Below, one piece after another: positions 1 to 9,706 of a stretch of DNA of 64,000 bases. The first letter of the stretch is position 1, and every line of letters begins with the position of its first letter. This DNA comes from Labrenzia sp. VG12 (GTDB lineage Bacteria > Pseudomonadota > Alphaproteobacteria > Rhizobiales > Stappiaceae). A program made the translations under genes and the position numbers. The notes beneath the pieces were generated by a model. The model saw only the letters and a list, made by a program, of their open reading frames with translations, was not told the origin of the DNA and searched no databases. Location of the stretch: contig NZ_CP022529.1 in NCBI RefSeq assembly GCF_002237595.1, positions 1,364,001 through 1,428,000 on the forward strand. The letters are read 5' to 3'.

Positions 1-914
1 TTGTGCATGACCATGTTGTCGTCGGTCCACGAAACGTTCGCATCCGGAACATCGCGCAGCGCCAGGGCCAGGGCCTTGATGGTCATGTCGTTGACCGACA
101 GCTTATAGGCCGGCTTGCCATCCTTGTCGGTGGCGGCAGCGCCATTGAGCTGCGCCCTGAGCGCCAGCAGCGCATCCAGTTCGCAGTCCACGGAGACGTA
201 GAAATGCGGGATGGTCTGCTTGGATTCCGTCAGGCGCTTGGCAATGGTCTTGCGCATGCCGTCATGCGGCACGAGCTCGTAGCTGTCCTCGTCGAACAGT
301 TTCAGAACCTGGTCCGCGGACGGGCCGGTGGCCGGAGCCGAAGCAGCGGCCTTCGGAGCTTCGGCAGCCGCCGGAGCGGCCTTGCCCGTTCCGGCCGCAA
401 CAGCCGCCTCAATGTCGCGCTTGATGATCCGGCCATGCGGGCCGGTTCCGGCCAGCGCTTTCAGGTCGAGACCGTTGAGCTGAGCCAGGCGACGTGCCAG
501 CGGCGAGGCAAAGATGCGTGAGCCATCGGCTGCAGCCGGCGCCGGGCCGGCAGGTGCCGGAGCAGCCGGTGCGGCGGCCGGAGCCGGAGCAGCTGCTGCT
601 GCCGGTGCGGGCGCGGCGGCAGAGGGGGCCGGTGCGGCTCCACCGGAGGTGTCGATGGAACTGGCGTCTTCACCGTCTTCCAGAAGCACGGCGATCAGTT
701 CGTTGACCTTCACACCTTCTGTACCGGCAGCGACGACGATCTTGCCGACCTTGCCTTCGTCAACAGCTTCCACTTCCATGGTCGCCTTGTCGGTTTCGAT
801 CTCGGCGATGACATCACCGGCGGAAACCTGATCGCCTTCCTGAACCAGCCATTTGGCCAGGTTGCCCTCCTCCATGGTCGGAGAAAGGGCCGGCATGGTG
901 ATATTGATTGGCAT
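1..914 (-). CDS. pdhC: Pyruvate dehydrogenase complex E2, dihydrolipoamide acetyltransferase (3' end cut by window)
   Basis: E2 core of the pyruvate dehydrogenase complex; transfers acetyl groups from its lipoyl arm to CoA. About 304 N-terminal residues are visible. They run: lipoyl domain (residues 1-76, lipoyl-lysine K43 in ETDKATMEVE), a long Ala/Pro linker, a peripheral subunit-binding domain (about 130-168, with SPLARRLA and GTGPHGRI), a second Ala-rich linker, and the beginning of the acyltransferase domain (VPHDGMRKTIAKRLTESK onward). The catalytic HxxxD-type end lies outside the window. The gene starts 16 bases after pdhB stops, in the same operon. The start ATG is fixed by the lipoyl-domain opening MPINITMPALSP. 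Confidence 0.95.
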   Translation of the reverse strand, partial: MPINITMPALSPTMEEGNLAKWLVQEGDQVSAGDVIAEIETDKATMEVEAVDEGKVGKIVVAAGTEGVKVNELIAVLLEDGEDASSIDTSGGAAPAPSAAAPAPAAAAAPAPAAAPAAPAPAGPAPAAADGSRIFASPLARRLAQLNGLDLKALAGTGPHGRIIKRDIEAAVAAGTGKAAPAAAEAPKAAASAPATGPSADQVLKLFDEDSYELVPHDGMRKTIAKRLTESKQTIPHFYVSVDCELDALLALRAQLNGAAATDKDGKPAYKLSVNDMTIKALALALRDVPDANVSWTDDNMVMH

Positions 915-930
915 ATCCGTGTCCCTCGCC

Positions 931-2316
<1,386 letters not shown>

Positions 2317-2330
2317 GATAATCCCCGGCG

Positions 2331-3380
2331 TTAGAGCAGAATATCGGTGTAGAGCTCGGAAGCATCCGGCTCCGGATCGGTCTGGGCGAATTCGGCCGCC
2401 TCGGCGACCTTCGCCCGGACGTCCTTGTCGATGGCCTTGAGGTCATCTTCCGTTGCCCATTCCTTTTCCAGAAGCCGTGCACGGACCTGCTCGATCGGGT
2501 CATGCTCGGTACGCATTTTCTGGACTTCGTCCTTGGAGCGGTATTTCGCCGGGTCGGACATGGAGTGGCCGCGATAGCGGTAGGTGATCATTTCAAGGAT
2601 GTAGGGGCCCTTGCCGTCCCGGCACCATTTCAGGGCCTTTTCGGACGCGGCCATGACGGCGCGAACATCCATGCCATCGACTTGCTCACCCGGAATGCCG
2701 AAGGAGGCACCGCGCTGGGACAGGTCGGTCGTGGCGGAGGCGCGGGCCACGCTGGTGCCCATGCCGTATTTGTTGTTCTCGATCACATAGACGACCGGAA
2801 GCTTCCAGAGCTCGGCCATGTTGAAGCTTTCATAGACCTGGCCCTGGTTGGAAGCGCCATCGCCGAAGAAAGCCATCGCGACGTTGCCGTTCTCGCGATA
2901 CTTGTTGGCAAAGCCGAGACCGGTGCCGAGCGACACCTGCGCGCCGACAATGCCGTGGCCGCCATAGAAATGCTTCTCCTTGGAGAACATGTGCATGGAG
3001 CCGCCCTTGCCTTTCGACAGGCCGCCGCGGCGACCGGTCAATTCGGCCATCACGCCTTTCGGGTCGAGATCCATGGCCAGCATGTGGCCGTGGTCGCGAT
3101 AGCCGGTGATCATCTGATCGCCGTCCTTCTTGGCCATCTGCATACCGACGACGACAGCTTCCTGTCCGATATACAAATGACAAAATCCGCCAATGAGGCC
3201 CATGCCGTACAATTGTCCGGCTTTTTCCTCAAATCGGCGGATCAGAAGCATTTCGCGGTAGGCGTGGAGTTCCTGGTCCTTATCGAACTCGGTGATCGCA
3301 GGCTTCGCCTTCTTGGCAGAGCTGCGGGTCCGGCTTGTGCTCTTGGAGCTAGCGGAAGTGGTCTTTGATGCTGCGGCCAT
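2331..3380 (-). CDS. pdhA: Pyruvate dehydrogenase E1 component alpha subunit
   Basis: Alpha chain of PDH E1, carrying the thiamine-diphosphate site. 349 residues. The first 28 or so are a Ser/Thr/Lys-rich disordered tail, then the body begins at YREMLLIRRFEEK. The TPP/Mg motif GDGASNQGQ...ENN is seen at about residues 171-200, and the phosphorylation-loop-like segment YRYRGHSMSDPAKYR follows near 270. First gene of the pdhA-pdhB-pdhC operon; about 170 bases separate it from ftsB upstream, which contain a hairpin and probably the operon promoter. Confidence 0.97.
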   Translation of the reverse strand: MAAASKTTSASSKSTSRTRSSAKKAKPAITEFDKDQELHAYREMLLIRRFEEKAGQLYGMGLIGGFCHLYIGQEAVVVGMQMAKKDGDQMITGYRDHGHMLAMDLDPKGVMAELTGRRGGLSKGKGGSMHMFSKEKHFYGGHGIVGAQVSLGTGLGFANKYRENGNVAMAFFGDGASNQGQVYESFNMAELWKLPVVYVIENNKYGMGTSVARASATTDLSQRGASFGIPGEQVDGMDVRAVMAASEKALKWCRDGKGPYILEMITYRYRGHSMSDPAKYRSKDEVQKMRTEHDPIEQVRARLLEKEWATEDDLKAIDKDVRAKVAEAAEFAQTDPEPDASELYTDILL

Positions 3381-3516
3381 AACCCTCTTCTCGGCGTGAC
3401 GTTTCCCCTAAGACAGGTAGGAGCAACTTATCCTGTAGCCGCTGTCAATCCAATCCGTGAATCTCGCACTGCGAAACGCACTTTATGCATTGTAAAAGAA
3501 GAGGAATTTAGATTTT

Positions 3517-3560
3517 AACTGAAATTCCGTTAAGTAGCAGAATTCAACCGAAATTCAGTT
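3517..3560 (-). terminator. Inverted repeat at the end of ftsB (possible terminator)
   Basis: Bases 3517-3531 and 3546-3560 form an inverted repeat that matches at 13 of 15 positions around a 14-base loop. On the minus strand the first arm begins at the ftsB stop codon region and the second arm is followed by the A/T-rich run AAAATCTAAATTCC, not a clean T tract. It may separate ftsB transcription from pdhA, but the tail is weak, so this is tentative. Confidence 0.35.
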
Positions 3561-3896
3561 TACGCCGTAACGGTGTCCCGGACGCAGCACAACAAGCTCG
3601 TTCGTATGCACCAGATTGAGGTTGAGGCGTGCCCGTTCGTCCAGCATGTCGGGATCCAAGCTCTCGGGCCGAAGCAGGCTGACACGGGCGACAAGCTCTT
3701 CCCGTTCCGCTGTCAGGGTTGCAAGTTCGGCCTCCAGTTCGGAGACCTGCCGTTCGATCATCGCACGGCCGACCATGCCGAGCTCGCCGCTCATGGCATG
3801 AAAGCCGAAATAGCCGAGCGCGGCAATGGCGATCACGGGCGTGATCAGGCGACGAAGAAAGGATTGTTTCCGCTGACGGGTGGCTGCTCGTGGCAC
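3555..3896 (-). CDS. ftsB: Septum formation initiator FtsB/DivIC family protein
   Basis: 113-residue bitopic membrane protein of the FtsB/DivIC family, part of the divisome FtsQLB complex that controls septal peptidoglycan synthesis. Visible: a basic N-terminus (RQRKQSFLRR), one membrane helix (about 18-36), a coiled coil (about 47-75, QVSELEAELATLTAERE), and a C-terminal segment with the family's DPDMLDERARLNLNL. Its place just upstream of pdhA is typical for alphaproteobacteria. It is divergent from pcm, with about 120 bases between the starts. Confidence 0.9.
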   Translation of the reverse strand: MPRAATRQRKQSFLRRLITPVIAIAALGYFGFHAMSGELGMVGRAMIERQVSELEAELATLTAEREELVARVSLLRPESLDPDMLDERARLNLNLVHTNELVVLRPGHRYGVN

Positions 3897-4017
3897 TCTT
3901 TGGACCTTAACGCTGAACTCTGGTCTCTTGGTTCCATCACTATGCGGTTTTAGGTTTAATAGAGTCTTGAGACGGCAAGTTATTGCCCGACAAATTCACA
4001 ACCAGTGGGTCGACGTG

Positions 4018-4668
4018 ATGGATCCCTTTTCCAGCGAACGCAGAGACATGGTTGAAACGCAGCTCAGGCGCCGCGGCATCCGGGATGAACGGGTTCTCGC
4101 CGCGATGGAAAAGGTTCCAAGGCATCTCTTCGTCCCAGAAGACCTTCAACACCGCGCCTATTGGGACTGCCCCTTGCCGATCGGACATGGACAGACCATC
4201 TCGCAGCCCTATGTCGTTGCATTGACTTGCGAATTGCTTGAACTCTCCTCAACCGACTCGGTACTCGATATCGGCACGGGATCGGGCTACGCCGCAGCAA
4301 TCCTGGCAGAACTCGCCGCTCACATTATCAGCATCGAGCGTCTTCCAGAGCTGGTCCAACTCGCCCGGGACAATCTGGCGGCGGCCGGTTGCAACAATGT
4401 CGAGGTTCAGTGCGCCGATGGCACCCTGGGGTGTCCGGACGAAGCTCCGTTCGACGCCATCGCCGTTGCCGCCGCCGCGCCGGACGTTCCCGTTTCCCTG
4501 AAGGCACAACTCAAGGACGGTGGCCGTTTGGTCCTTCCGGTCGGCCCCTCCCGGCACCTGCAGGATCTGGTGCGGGTGAGACGAACTTCAAAGGGCGACT
4601 TCAGGACGGACAATCTCGGCGGTGTCGCCTATGTGCCGCTTGTCGGCGCCGAAGGATGGGCGGATTAG
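4018..4668 (+). CDS. pcm: Protein-L-isoaspartate O-methyltransferase
   Basis: SAM-dependent repair enzyme that methylates L-isoaspartyl residues in damaged proteins. 216 residues from ATG 4018; an open frame continues upstream to 3880 but that part reads as non-coding and the family begins near MDPFSSERRDMVETQL. Family marks: RVLAAMEKVPRHLFVP, the substrate-loop segment GHGQTISQPYVVA, and SAM motif I VLDIGTGSGYAA (about residues 77-88), later GGRLVLPVG. The C-terminus is short, as in the compact bacterial enzymes. Divergent from ftsB. Confidence 0.93.
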   Translation: MDPFSSERRDMVETQLRRRGIRDERVLAAMEKVPRHLFVPEDLQHRAYWDCPLPIGHGQTISQPYVVALTCELLELSSTDSVLDIGTGSGYAAAILAELAAHIISIERLPELVQLARDNLAAAGCNNVEVQCADGTLGCPDEAPFDAIAVAAAAPDVPVSLKAQLKDGGRLVLPVGPSRHLQDLVRVRRTSKGDFRTDNLGGVAYVPLVGAEGWAD

Positions 4669-4727
4669 AACCGAGCTTCGCACCTTACACGCCTGCTCGA
4701 TTGTTTCATCGCTGGCCAACCAAAAAA

Positions 4728-4841
4728 CTGTCATCCCGGCCAAGCGCAGCGCGAGCCGGGACCCAGGACGTCCGGACAGATCCTGGTATTCTCCCACCAG
4801 CGATGAATATTCTTGGTTTCCCGCTTTCTCGGGAGTGACAC
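4728..4841. repeat. REP-like palindromic intergenic element
   Basis: Contains a perfect 7-base inverted repeat TCCCGGC...GCCGGGA (4734-4761) around CAAGCGCAGCGCGA, and further on a second palindrome TCCCG-CTTTCT-CGGGA (4819-4834) followed by GTGACA. The order 'catcccggc...gccgggacccag ... tcccgcttt.tcgggagtgac' is the general form of dispersed intergenic elements common in alphaproteobacterial genomes. Only one copy is present in this window, so its repeat nature is recalled knowledge, not seen here. Confidence 0.6.
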
Positions 4842-4874
4842 TTGGTTTTTCCATCGACTGTCGGCGACAGCCAT

Positions 4875-4915
4875 GCCACCGCCAGCCGCGCCAGTTTGGT
4901 CAGAACCGTCGCCGT
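4875..4915 (-). repeat. Displaced duplicate of the mfd 3' end (41 bases)
   Basis: These 41 bases match 5662-5702, the final coding bases of mfd, at 36 of 41 positions in the same orientation. Read on the minus strand they encode TATVLTKLARLAVAW, against TATVLTKLARLAAA-stop in mfd, so the reading frame of the old C-terminus is still visible while the stop has gone. The two copies lie 787 bases apart and enclose the low-GC imm1 segment. This looks like the scar left when a segment was inserted at, or recombined into, the end of mfd. Confidence 0.75.
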
Positions 4916-4948
4916 AGAGGAATGAAGATATTCGCAATATTTCTCTAG

Positions 4949-5338
4949 TCACAATTCAAGCCACTCGAGACATTCCGGCAATTCGTTTCTTCTAACGAAT
5001 TCGCCAGCAGCCTTTTCTGCCGCTTTGTGGTTTACGACGGCTTCGGCAGGAAACTTGATCTCAGTACCAGACTCATTTTCGAAGAACGTTTCCAGACGCG
5101 TGATATTTTTTCGTGAGTTGTTTTGGGACAAAAACCCGGCAGTCTCTTCAGATTCAAAATAGTGAATGACTGCTTTGTCGCCGTTAACAAGTACGTGGAT
5201 CATCGGGTAGAGGCAGTCTTTTGCAGAAATGTAAATTGAGTTTATGCCGTCTGCGTTTCTTCTCAACGTGACAGGGTCTTGCTGCCTGAAGGTTTGCGCT
5301 CCAAAAAAGTCTTCAATGAGATAGATTCTTGTACTCAT
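4949..5338 (-). CDS. Imm1-family immunity protein (orphan)
   Basis: 129 residues from the ATG at 5338 (MSTRIYLIEDFF); 14 further upstream codons are open but unlikely. The C-terminal pattern, GTEIKFPAEAVVNHKAAEKAAGEF followed by LPECLEWLEL, fits the Imm1 immunity family of polymorphic toxin systems, where an acidic-to-hydrophobic 'a..F...g..P..v.W' ending is usual. Such proteins neutralise a cognate nuclease-type or similar toxin domain delivered between cells; no toxin gene is adjacent. GC is clearly low: 51 of the 120 bases at 5101-5220 are G or C. Flanked by the live and the displaced mfd 3' ends, which argues for acquisition. The family call is from pattern recall and unverified. Confidence 0.65.
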   Translation of the reverse strand: MSTRIYLIEDFFGAQTFRQQDPVTLRRNADGINSIYISAKDCLYPMIHVLVNGDKAVIHYFESEETAGFLSQNNSRKNITRLETFFENESGTEIKFPAEAVVNHKAAEKAAGEFVRRNELPECLEWLEL

Positions 5339-5657
5339 GCTTTCTGCTTTTGCATCTCGTCTCAGTTTGTCCCAACACAAACGGACTTTTACAAGTTCGG
5401 CCCGGCATCAAGATGGAAACATATGTAAAGGAACGTTTTGAGAAAAACGTCCAACTGATGAACGAAATTGCTTTCGCCCCAAAAAAGAACTTAAAAACAG
5501 GTCTTCAACGCGCGATACATCCGGAGCGATTTCCTCCACCCAATCTCTCTTCTGTTCTCACGAGATTCAAACTCGTGGATCGGAACAGGCAGTTTTCGCG
5601 TTGAATTGAGCAAGTTGAATTGCCCAGCACTCGCTTATTCGTTGAAAGCCCCTGCCC
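5339..5657. other. Gene-free interval between imm1 and mfd
   Basis: About 320 low-GC bases. A short plus-strand frame from ATG 5413 to 5604 (63 residues, METYVKERFEKNV...) exists but shows no family features and no clear ribosome binding site; it could be debris of an imported gene. The imm1 promoter should lie at the left of this interval. Confidence 0.4.
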
Positions 5658-8600
5658 CTAAGCCGCCGCCAGCCGAGCCAGCTTGGTCAGCACCGTTGCC
5701 GTTCCCTTCAGCCGCGAATCCGTTTTTTCCCAGTCCCGCGTTAGAACGATCTTCTGGTCCGGGCGGATCTTGGCGAGCACGCCCTGTTCGGCAATGTAGG
5801 AGACAAGACCAGCCGGGTTGGCGAATTCGGAGTTGCGGAAGGCAATGACAATGCCTTTTGGTCCGGCATCGACTTTTTCGACATTGGCCTTGCGGCAGAG
5901 GCCCTTGATATAGACGATCTTCAGAAGATGCTGGACCTCGTCCGGCAGCGGGCCGAAACGGTCGATCAGTTCCGCGCCAAAAGCATCGATTTCTTCCGCT
6001 TCGGTGACATCGCCCAGGCGCCGGTAGAGCTGCAGGCGCAGCTGCAGATCGCCGACATAGTCTTCCGGGATCAGAACAGGCGTGCCGATATTGATCTGCG
6101 GTGACCATTGTTCGTCGCCGAAATCCGCACCACCGTCCTTCAACTGGGCGACGGCCTCTTCCAGCATCTGCTGGTAGAGTTCGAAACCGACTTCCTTGAT
6201 ATGGCCGGACTGCTCTTCGCCAAGCAGGTTCCCTGCCCCGCGAATGTCGAGATCGTGGCTGGCCAGCTGGAAACCGGCCCCGAGTGTTTCCAGCGACTGC
6301 AGCACCTTCAGGCGCCGTTCGGCTGTTGCCGTCAGGGTTTTGTTGGCCGGCACCGTGAAGAGCGCATAGGCCCGCGTCTTGGAGCGTCCGACACGGCCGC
6401 GCAGCTGGTAGAGCTGCGCCAGGCCGAACATGTCGGCCCGGTGCACGATCAGCGTGTTGGCTGTCGGAATATCGAGCCCCGATTCGACAATCGTGGTCGA
6501 CAGGAGAACGTTGTACTTGCCTTCATAAAAGGCGTTCATCACGTCTTCCAGCTCGCCTGGCGGCATCTGGCCGTGGGCAACCGCCACCTTCAGCTCCGGT
6601 ACCTGTTCTTCCAGGAATTCCCGCCGCTCGGCGAGATCGGAGAGACGCGGACAGACATAAAAACTCTGCCCACCGCGATAATGTTCGCGCAGCAAGGCTT
6701 CGCGCACCACCAGCGGATCAAACGGAGAGACAAACGTGCGCACAGCCAGACGGTCCACCGGCGGTGTCGCGATCAGCGACAGCTCGCGGACACCCGTCAG
6801 GGCGAGCTGCAAGGTCCGCGGGATCGGGGTCGCCGACAGGGTCAGCACATGGACGTCCGACTTCAGTTCCTTCAGCCGTTCCTTGTGCTTGACACCGAAA
6901 TGCTGCTCTTCGTCGATGATCAGCAGGCCGAGATCCCGGAACTCGATGGATTTGCCGAGCAGCGCATGCGTGCCGACAACAATGTCGACCGAACCATCGG
7001 CAATGCCCTTCTTGGTCTGGGTCAGTTGCCGGGCCGGCACCAGCCGGGAAGCATGGGCCACATTGATCGGCAGGCCATGGAATCGCTCGGAGAAGGTCCG
7101 GAAATGCTGGCGTGCCAGCAGGGTCGTCGGCACCACCACGGCAACCTGGCGGCCGGACATCGCGGCAATGAACGCCGCTCGAAGCGCCACTTCCGTCTTG
7201 CCGAAGCCGACATCGCCGCAGACCAGCCGGTCCATCGGGCGGCCGGCAGCCAGATCGTCGAAGACCGCATCGATGGCGGTGAGCTGGTCCTCGGTTTCCT
7301 CGTACGGAAAACGGGTCGCGAATTCATCGTAGACCCCTTCCGGGGTCTCCACCACTGGCGCCGTCTTGAGCGCCCGTTCCGCCGCCGTCTTGATCAAGCC
7401 GTCGGCAATCTCAAGGATGCGTTTCTTGAGTTTGGCCTTGCGCGCCTGCCAGGCGCCGCCGCCCAGCTTGTCGAGCTGGGCTTCCTGGTCTTCCGAACCA
7501 TAGCGCGACAAAAGCTCGATATTCTCGACCGGCAGGTAGAGCTTGTCACCGCCCGCATATTGCAACTCCAGACAATCATGCGGGGCGCCGACTGCCTCGA
7601 TGGTCTTCAGGCCGATGAACCGGCCGATACCGTGTTCGACATGGACAACCAGATCGCCTTCCGACAGGCCGGTCGCCTCGGTGATGACATTGGCGCCCTT
7701 GGCCTTGCGGCGCGACTTGCGCACCAGCCGGTCCCCCAGGATGTCCTGCTCGCCGATAAAGGCGATGTCCTTCAGTTCGAACCCGTGTTCGATGCCGAGA
7801 ATGCACAGGGCCGTGGTTTTGGCAGGCAGATCTGCGATCTGGGCAAGGGTTTCGACTTCCTGTACCGCGCCAAGGCCATGATCACCCAGGATCTGCCCAA
7901 GCCGGTCGCGGGAGCCTTCCGACCAGCAGGCGATTACCGTGCGCTTGCCGTTCTTCTGCAACTCCCGGACATGGGTCGTCAGGGCATCGAAGATATTGAC
8001 ATCACCAGCGGCCCGCTCAGCGGCAAAGCTGCGCCCCTGCCGGCCTTCCAGTTCAATGACGGTCTTGCCGCTGCCCGGTGGCGGCGTAAACGAGTCGAGC
8101 GCAGCAGTTGCCCGGTCCGCGACAGCCGCCGTCCATTCGCCTTCGGAGAGATAGAGGCTTGCCGGCTCGACCGGCATGTAAGGGACGTTTCCGGCGCCCG
8201 TGCCCATTTCGCGCGCTTCCTGACGGGCCTGGTAATACTCCTGAACCTGCTCGGAACGTTCACGCACCGCGTCCGCGGCGCTCGCATCCAGCACCACCGG
8301 TGTCTCGCCGATATAGTCGAAAAGTGTTTCAAGCCGTTCGTGAAACAGGGGCAGCCAGTGTTCCATCCCCGCATAGCGGCGACCGTCGCTGATCGACTGA
8401 TAAAGCACGTCTTCGCGGCTGGCGGCACCAAAACTGGCCAGGTAGGAGCGGCGGAAGCGCGAAATGGCCTCCTCCGACAAGACCACTTCGCTCATCGGTA
8501 CCAGGTCGAGGCGCTTGAGCTGCTTTGACGTGCGCTGCGTCTCGGCATTGAACGAGCGGATCGATTCCAGCGTGTCACCAAAGAAATCGAGCCGGACCGG

Positions 8601-9143
8601 TTCCTCCGATCCGGGCGCAAACAGGTCGACGATGCCGCCGCGCACAGCATATTCACCGGTCTCGCGCACGGTCGGGGTTCGAGAAAACCCGTTGCGCTCC
8701 ATCCAGCCGGATATCGCTTCCATGTCCACTTGGTTGCCCGGCGCCATGGAAAACGTCTGGTCAGCCATGAAGGACCGTTCAGGCATGCGCTGAAGGACGG
8801 CGTTCAGGGTTGTCAGCAACACGGTCTTGCGGCCGGGTTTGATCCCGCGCGCAAGCTGCCCGAGCGCCAGCAGCCGCCGCGCACTGATGGCCGTATTGGG
8901 AGACACCCGGTCATAGGGCAGACAGTCCCAGGCCGGAAGCTGAAGCACATCAACGGTTGGATCGAAAAAACCGAGCGCTTCCGTGATCATCGCCATGCGG
9001 GTCGCGTCACGGGCGATAAACACAAGCGACAGGCCATCCTCGTTGCTCTCGCGCAGCAAACGCGCCAGCGCAAAGCTTTCAGCCCCGTCCGGCACGCCGG
9101 CAAGCGTGACGTTGGCGCGGTCTTTCAGCAGCCTGTCAAACAC
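5658..9143 (-). CDS. mfd: Transcription-repair coupling factor Mfd
   Basis: 1161-residue translocase that removes stalled RNA polymerase from lesions and recruits UvrA. Order seen: UvrB-homology region (N-terminal 350 residues, e.g. LPAWDCLPYDRVSPN, REPGEYAVRGGIVDLF-type segment), RNA-polymerase interaction domain (GDLVVHVEHGIGRFIGL, about 490-560), superfamily 2 helicase motor with Walker A GDVGFGKT (643-650) and DEEQ box (744-747), the RecG-like TRG region (RGRVGRS), and the C-terminal autoinhibitory/UvrA-binding domain. Length is normal. Start is GTG at 9143. A 41-base duplicate of its 3' end lies 787 bases further on. Confidence 0.97.
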   Translation of the reverse strand: MFDRLLKDRANVTLAGVPDGAESFALARLLRESNEDGLSLVFIARDATRMAMITEALGFFDPTVDVLQLPAWDCLPYDRVSPNTAISARRLLALGQLARGIKPGRKTVLLTTLNAVLQRMPERSFMADQTFSMAPGNQVDMEAISGWMERNGFSRTPTVRETGEYAVRGGIVDLFAPGSEEPVRLDFFGDTLESIRSFNAETQRTSKQLKRLDLVPMSEVVLSEEAISRFRRSYLASFGAASREDVLYQSISDGRRYAGMEHWLPLFHERLETLFDYIGETPVVLDASAADAVRERSEQVQEYYQARQEAREMGTGAGNVPYMPVEPASLYLSEGEWTAAVADRATAALDSFTPPPGSGKTVIELEGRQGRSFAAERAAGDVNIFDALTTHVRELQKNGKRTVIACWSEGSRDRLGQILGDHGLGAVQEVETLAQIADLPAKTTALCILGIEHGFELKDIAFIGEQDILGDRLVRKSRRKAKGANVITEATGLSEGDLVVHVEHGIGRFIGLKTIEAVGAPHDCLELQYAGGDKLYLPVENIELLSRYGSEDQEAQLDKLGGGAWQARKAKLKKRILEIADGLIKTAAERALKTAPVVETPEGVYDEFATRFPYEETEDQLTAIDAVFDDLAAGRPMDRLVCGDVGFGKTEVALRAAFIAAMSGRQVAVVVPTTLLARQHFRTFSERFHGLPINVAHASRLVPARQLTQTKKGIADGSVDIVVGTHALLGKSIEFRDLGLLIIDEEQHFGVKHKERLKELKSDVHVLTLSATPIPRTLQLALTGVRELSLIATPPVDRLAVRTFVSPFDPLVVREALLREHYRGGQSFYVCPRLSDLAERREFLEEQVPELKVAVAHGQMPPGELEDVMNAFYEGKYNVLLSTTIVESGLDIPTANTLIVHRADMFGLAQLYQLRGRVGRSKTRAYALFTVPANKTLTATAERRLKVLQSLETLGAGFQLASHDLDIRGAGNLLGEEQSGHIKEVGFELYQQMLEEAVAQLKDGGADFGDEQWSPQINIGTPVLIPEDYVGDLQLRLQLYRRLGDVTEAEEIDAFGAELIDRFGPLPDEVQHLLKIVYIKGLCRKANVEKVDAGPKGIVIAFRNSEFANPAGLVSYIAEQGVLAKIRPDQKIVLTRDWEKTDSRLKGTATVLTKLARLAAA

Positions 9144-9161
9144 AGCTTCAGTCCTTGAATA

Positions 9162-9479
9162 TTATCGTGTGAACCCGGCTGGCCCGGCAGCTTCGTGATA
9201 GGCAATGATGCGGCGGTAGAGCGGTCCGTCCCATTCCTGCGGCAATGGCTTGCGCCCGGTCATCCAGGCGTAGAGATCCTGGTCATGCGCCGTCAAAAGA
9301 TGTTCCAGTTCCTGCAGCTCTTCTTCGCCCAGCCCGTCGATTTCGGCGTCGGCGAAACCGCCGAGCAGCAGATCCATTTCCTTCATGCCACGGTGCCAGC
9401 AGCGGAACAGGATCTTCTTGCGTCGCGTGTCACGTTCACCCTCAGGGGCACTGTCTTGGGAACCGGGCTTGTCGGACAT
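9162..9479 (-). CDS. sdhE: Succinate dehydrogenase assembly factor SdhE (FAD assembly factor)
   Basis: 105-residue member of the SdhE/Sdh5 (formerly DUF339) family, which assists covalent FAD attachment to the succinate dehydrogenase flavoprotein. The family RGxxE-type motif is present as RGMKEMD near residue 30, followed by the acidic helix EEELQELEHLLTAHDQDLYAWM. An N-terminal charged extension of about 20 residues is typical for alphaproteobacteria. It ends 18 bases before mfd begins and may be cotranscribed with it. Divergent from recG, with 227 bases between. Confidence 0.93.
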   Translation of the reverse strand: MSDKPGSQDSAPEGERDTRRKKILFRCWHRGMKEMDLLLGGFADAEIDGLGEEELQELEHLLTAHDQDLYAWMTGRKPLPQEWDGPLYRRIIAYHEAAGPAGFTR

Positions 9480-9706
9480 GGAGGGCCTATTTGCAATTGC
9501 AGGCGCGGGCGAGACCCGCTTTGAAGGACCCTCACCGCACCGGATTTCATGATTTCGTAGCGGATATATAGCGGCAGTCAGACGGCTTGTCAGCGCCTTA
9601 GTTCACAGATTGTTCTATTTGTTTGCACTGGGCTCCGGCTTCGTGGCAGAACAGATGCACTTGTCACTTGACCACCCGCTGATCCCGATAGGTAGACCTG
9701 CCAAGA

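Larger units (their letters stand above)
4669..4948. other. Gene-free interval with a REP-like element and an mfd 3'-end remnant
   Basis: No gene is convincing here. The interval holds a palindromic REP-like unit (4728-4841) and, at 4875-4915, a diverged duplicate of the last coding bases of mfd. Both are listed separately. Confidence 0.6.

Noticed and set aside
5413..5604. A 63-residue frame divergent from imm1
   Set aside because: No recognisable family and no clear ribosome binding site. Kept only as a remark because it lies in the acquired patch.
6108..8528. An 806-residue plus-strand frame
   Set aside because: Antisense to mfd, with no family features; mfd itself is certain.
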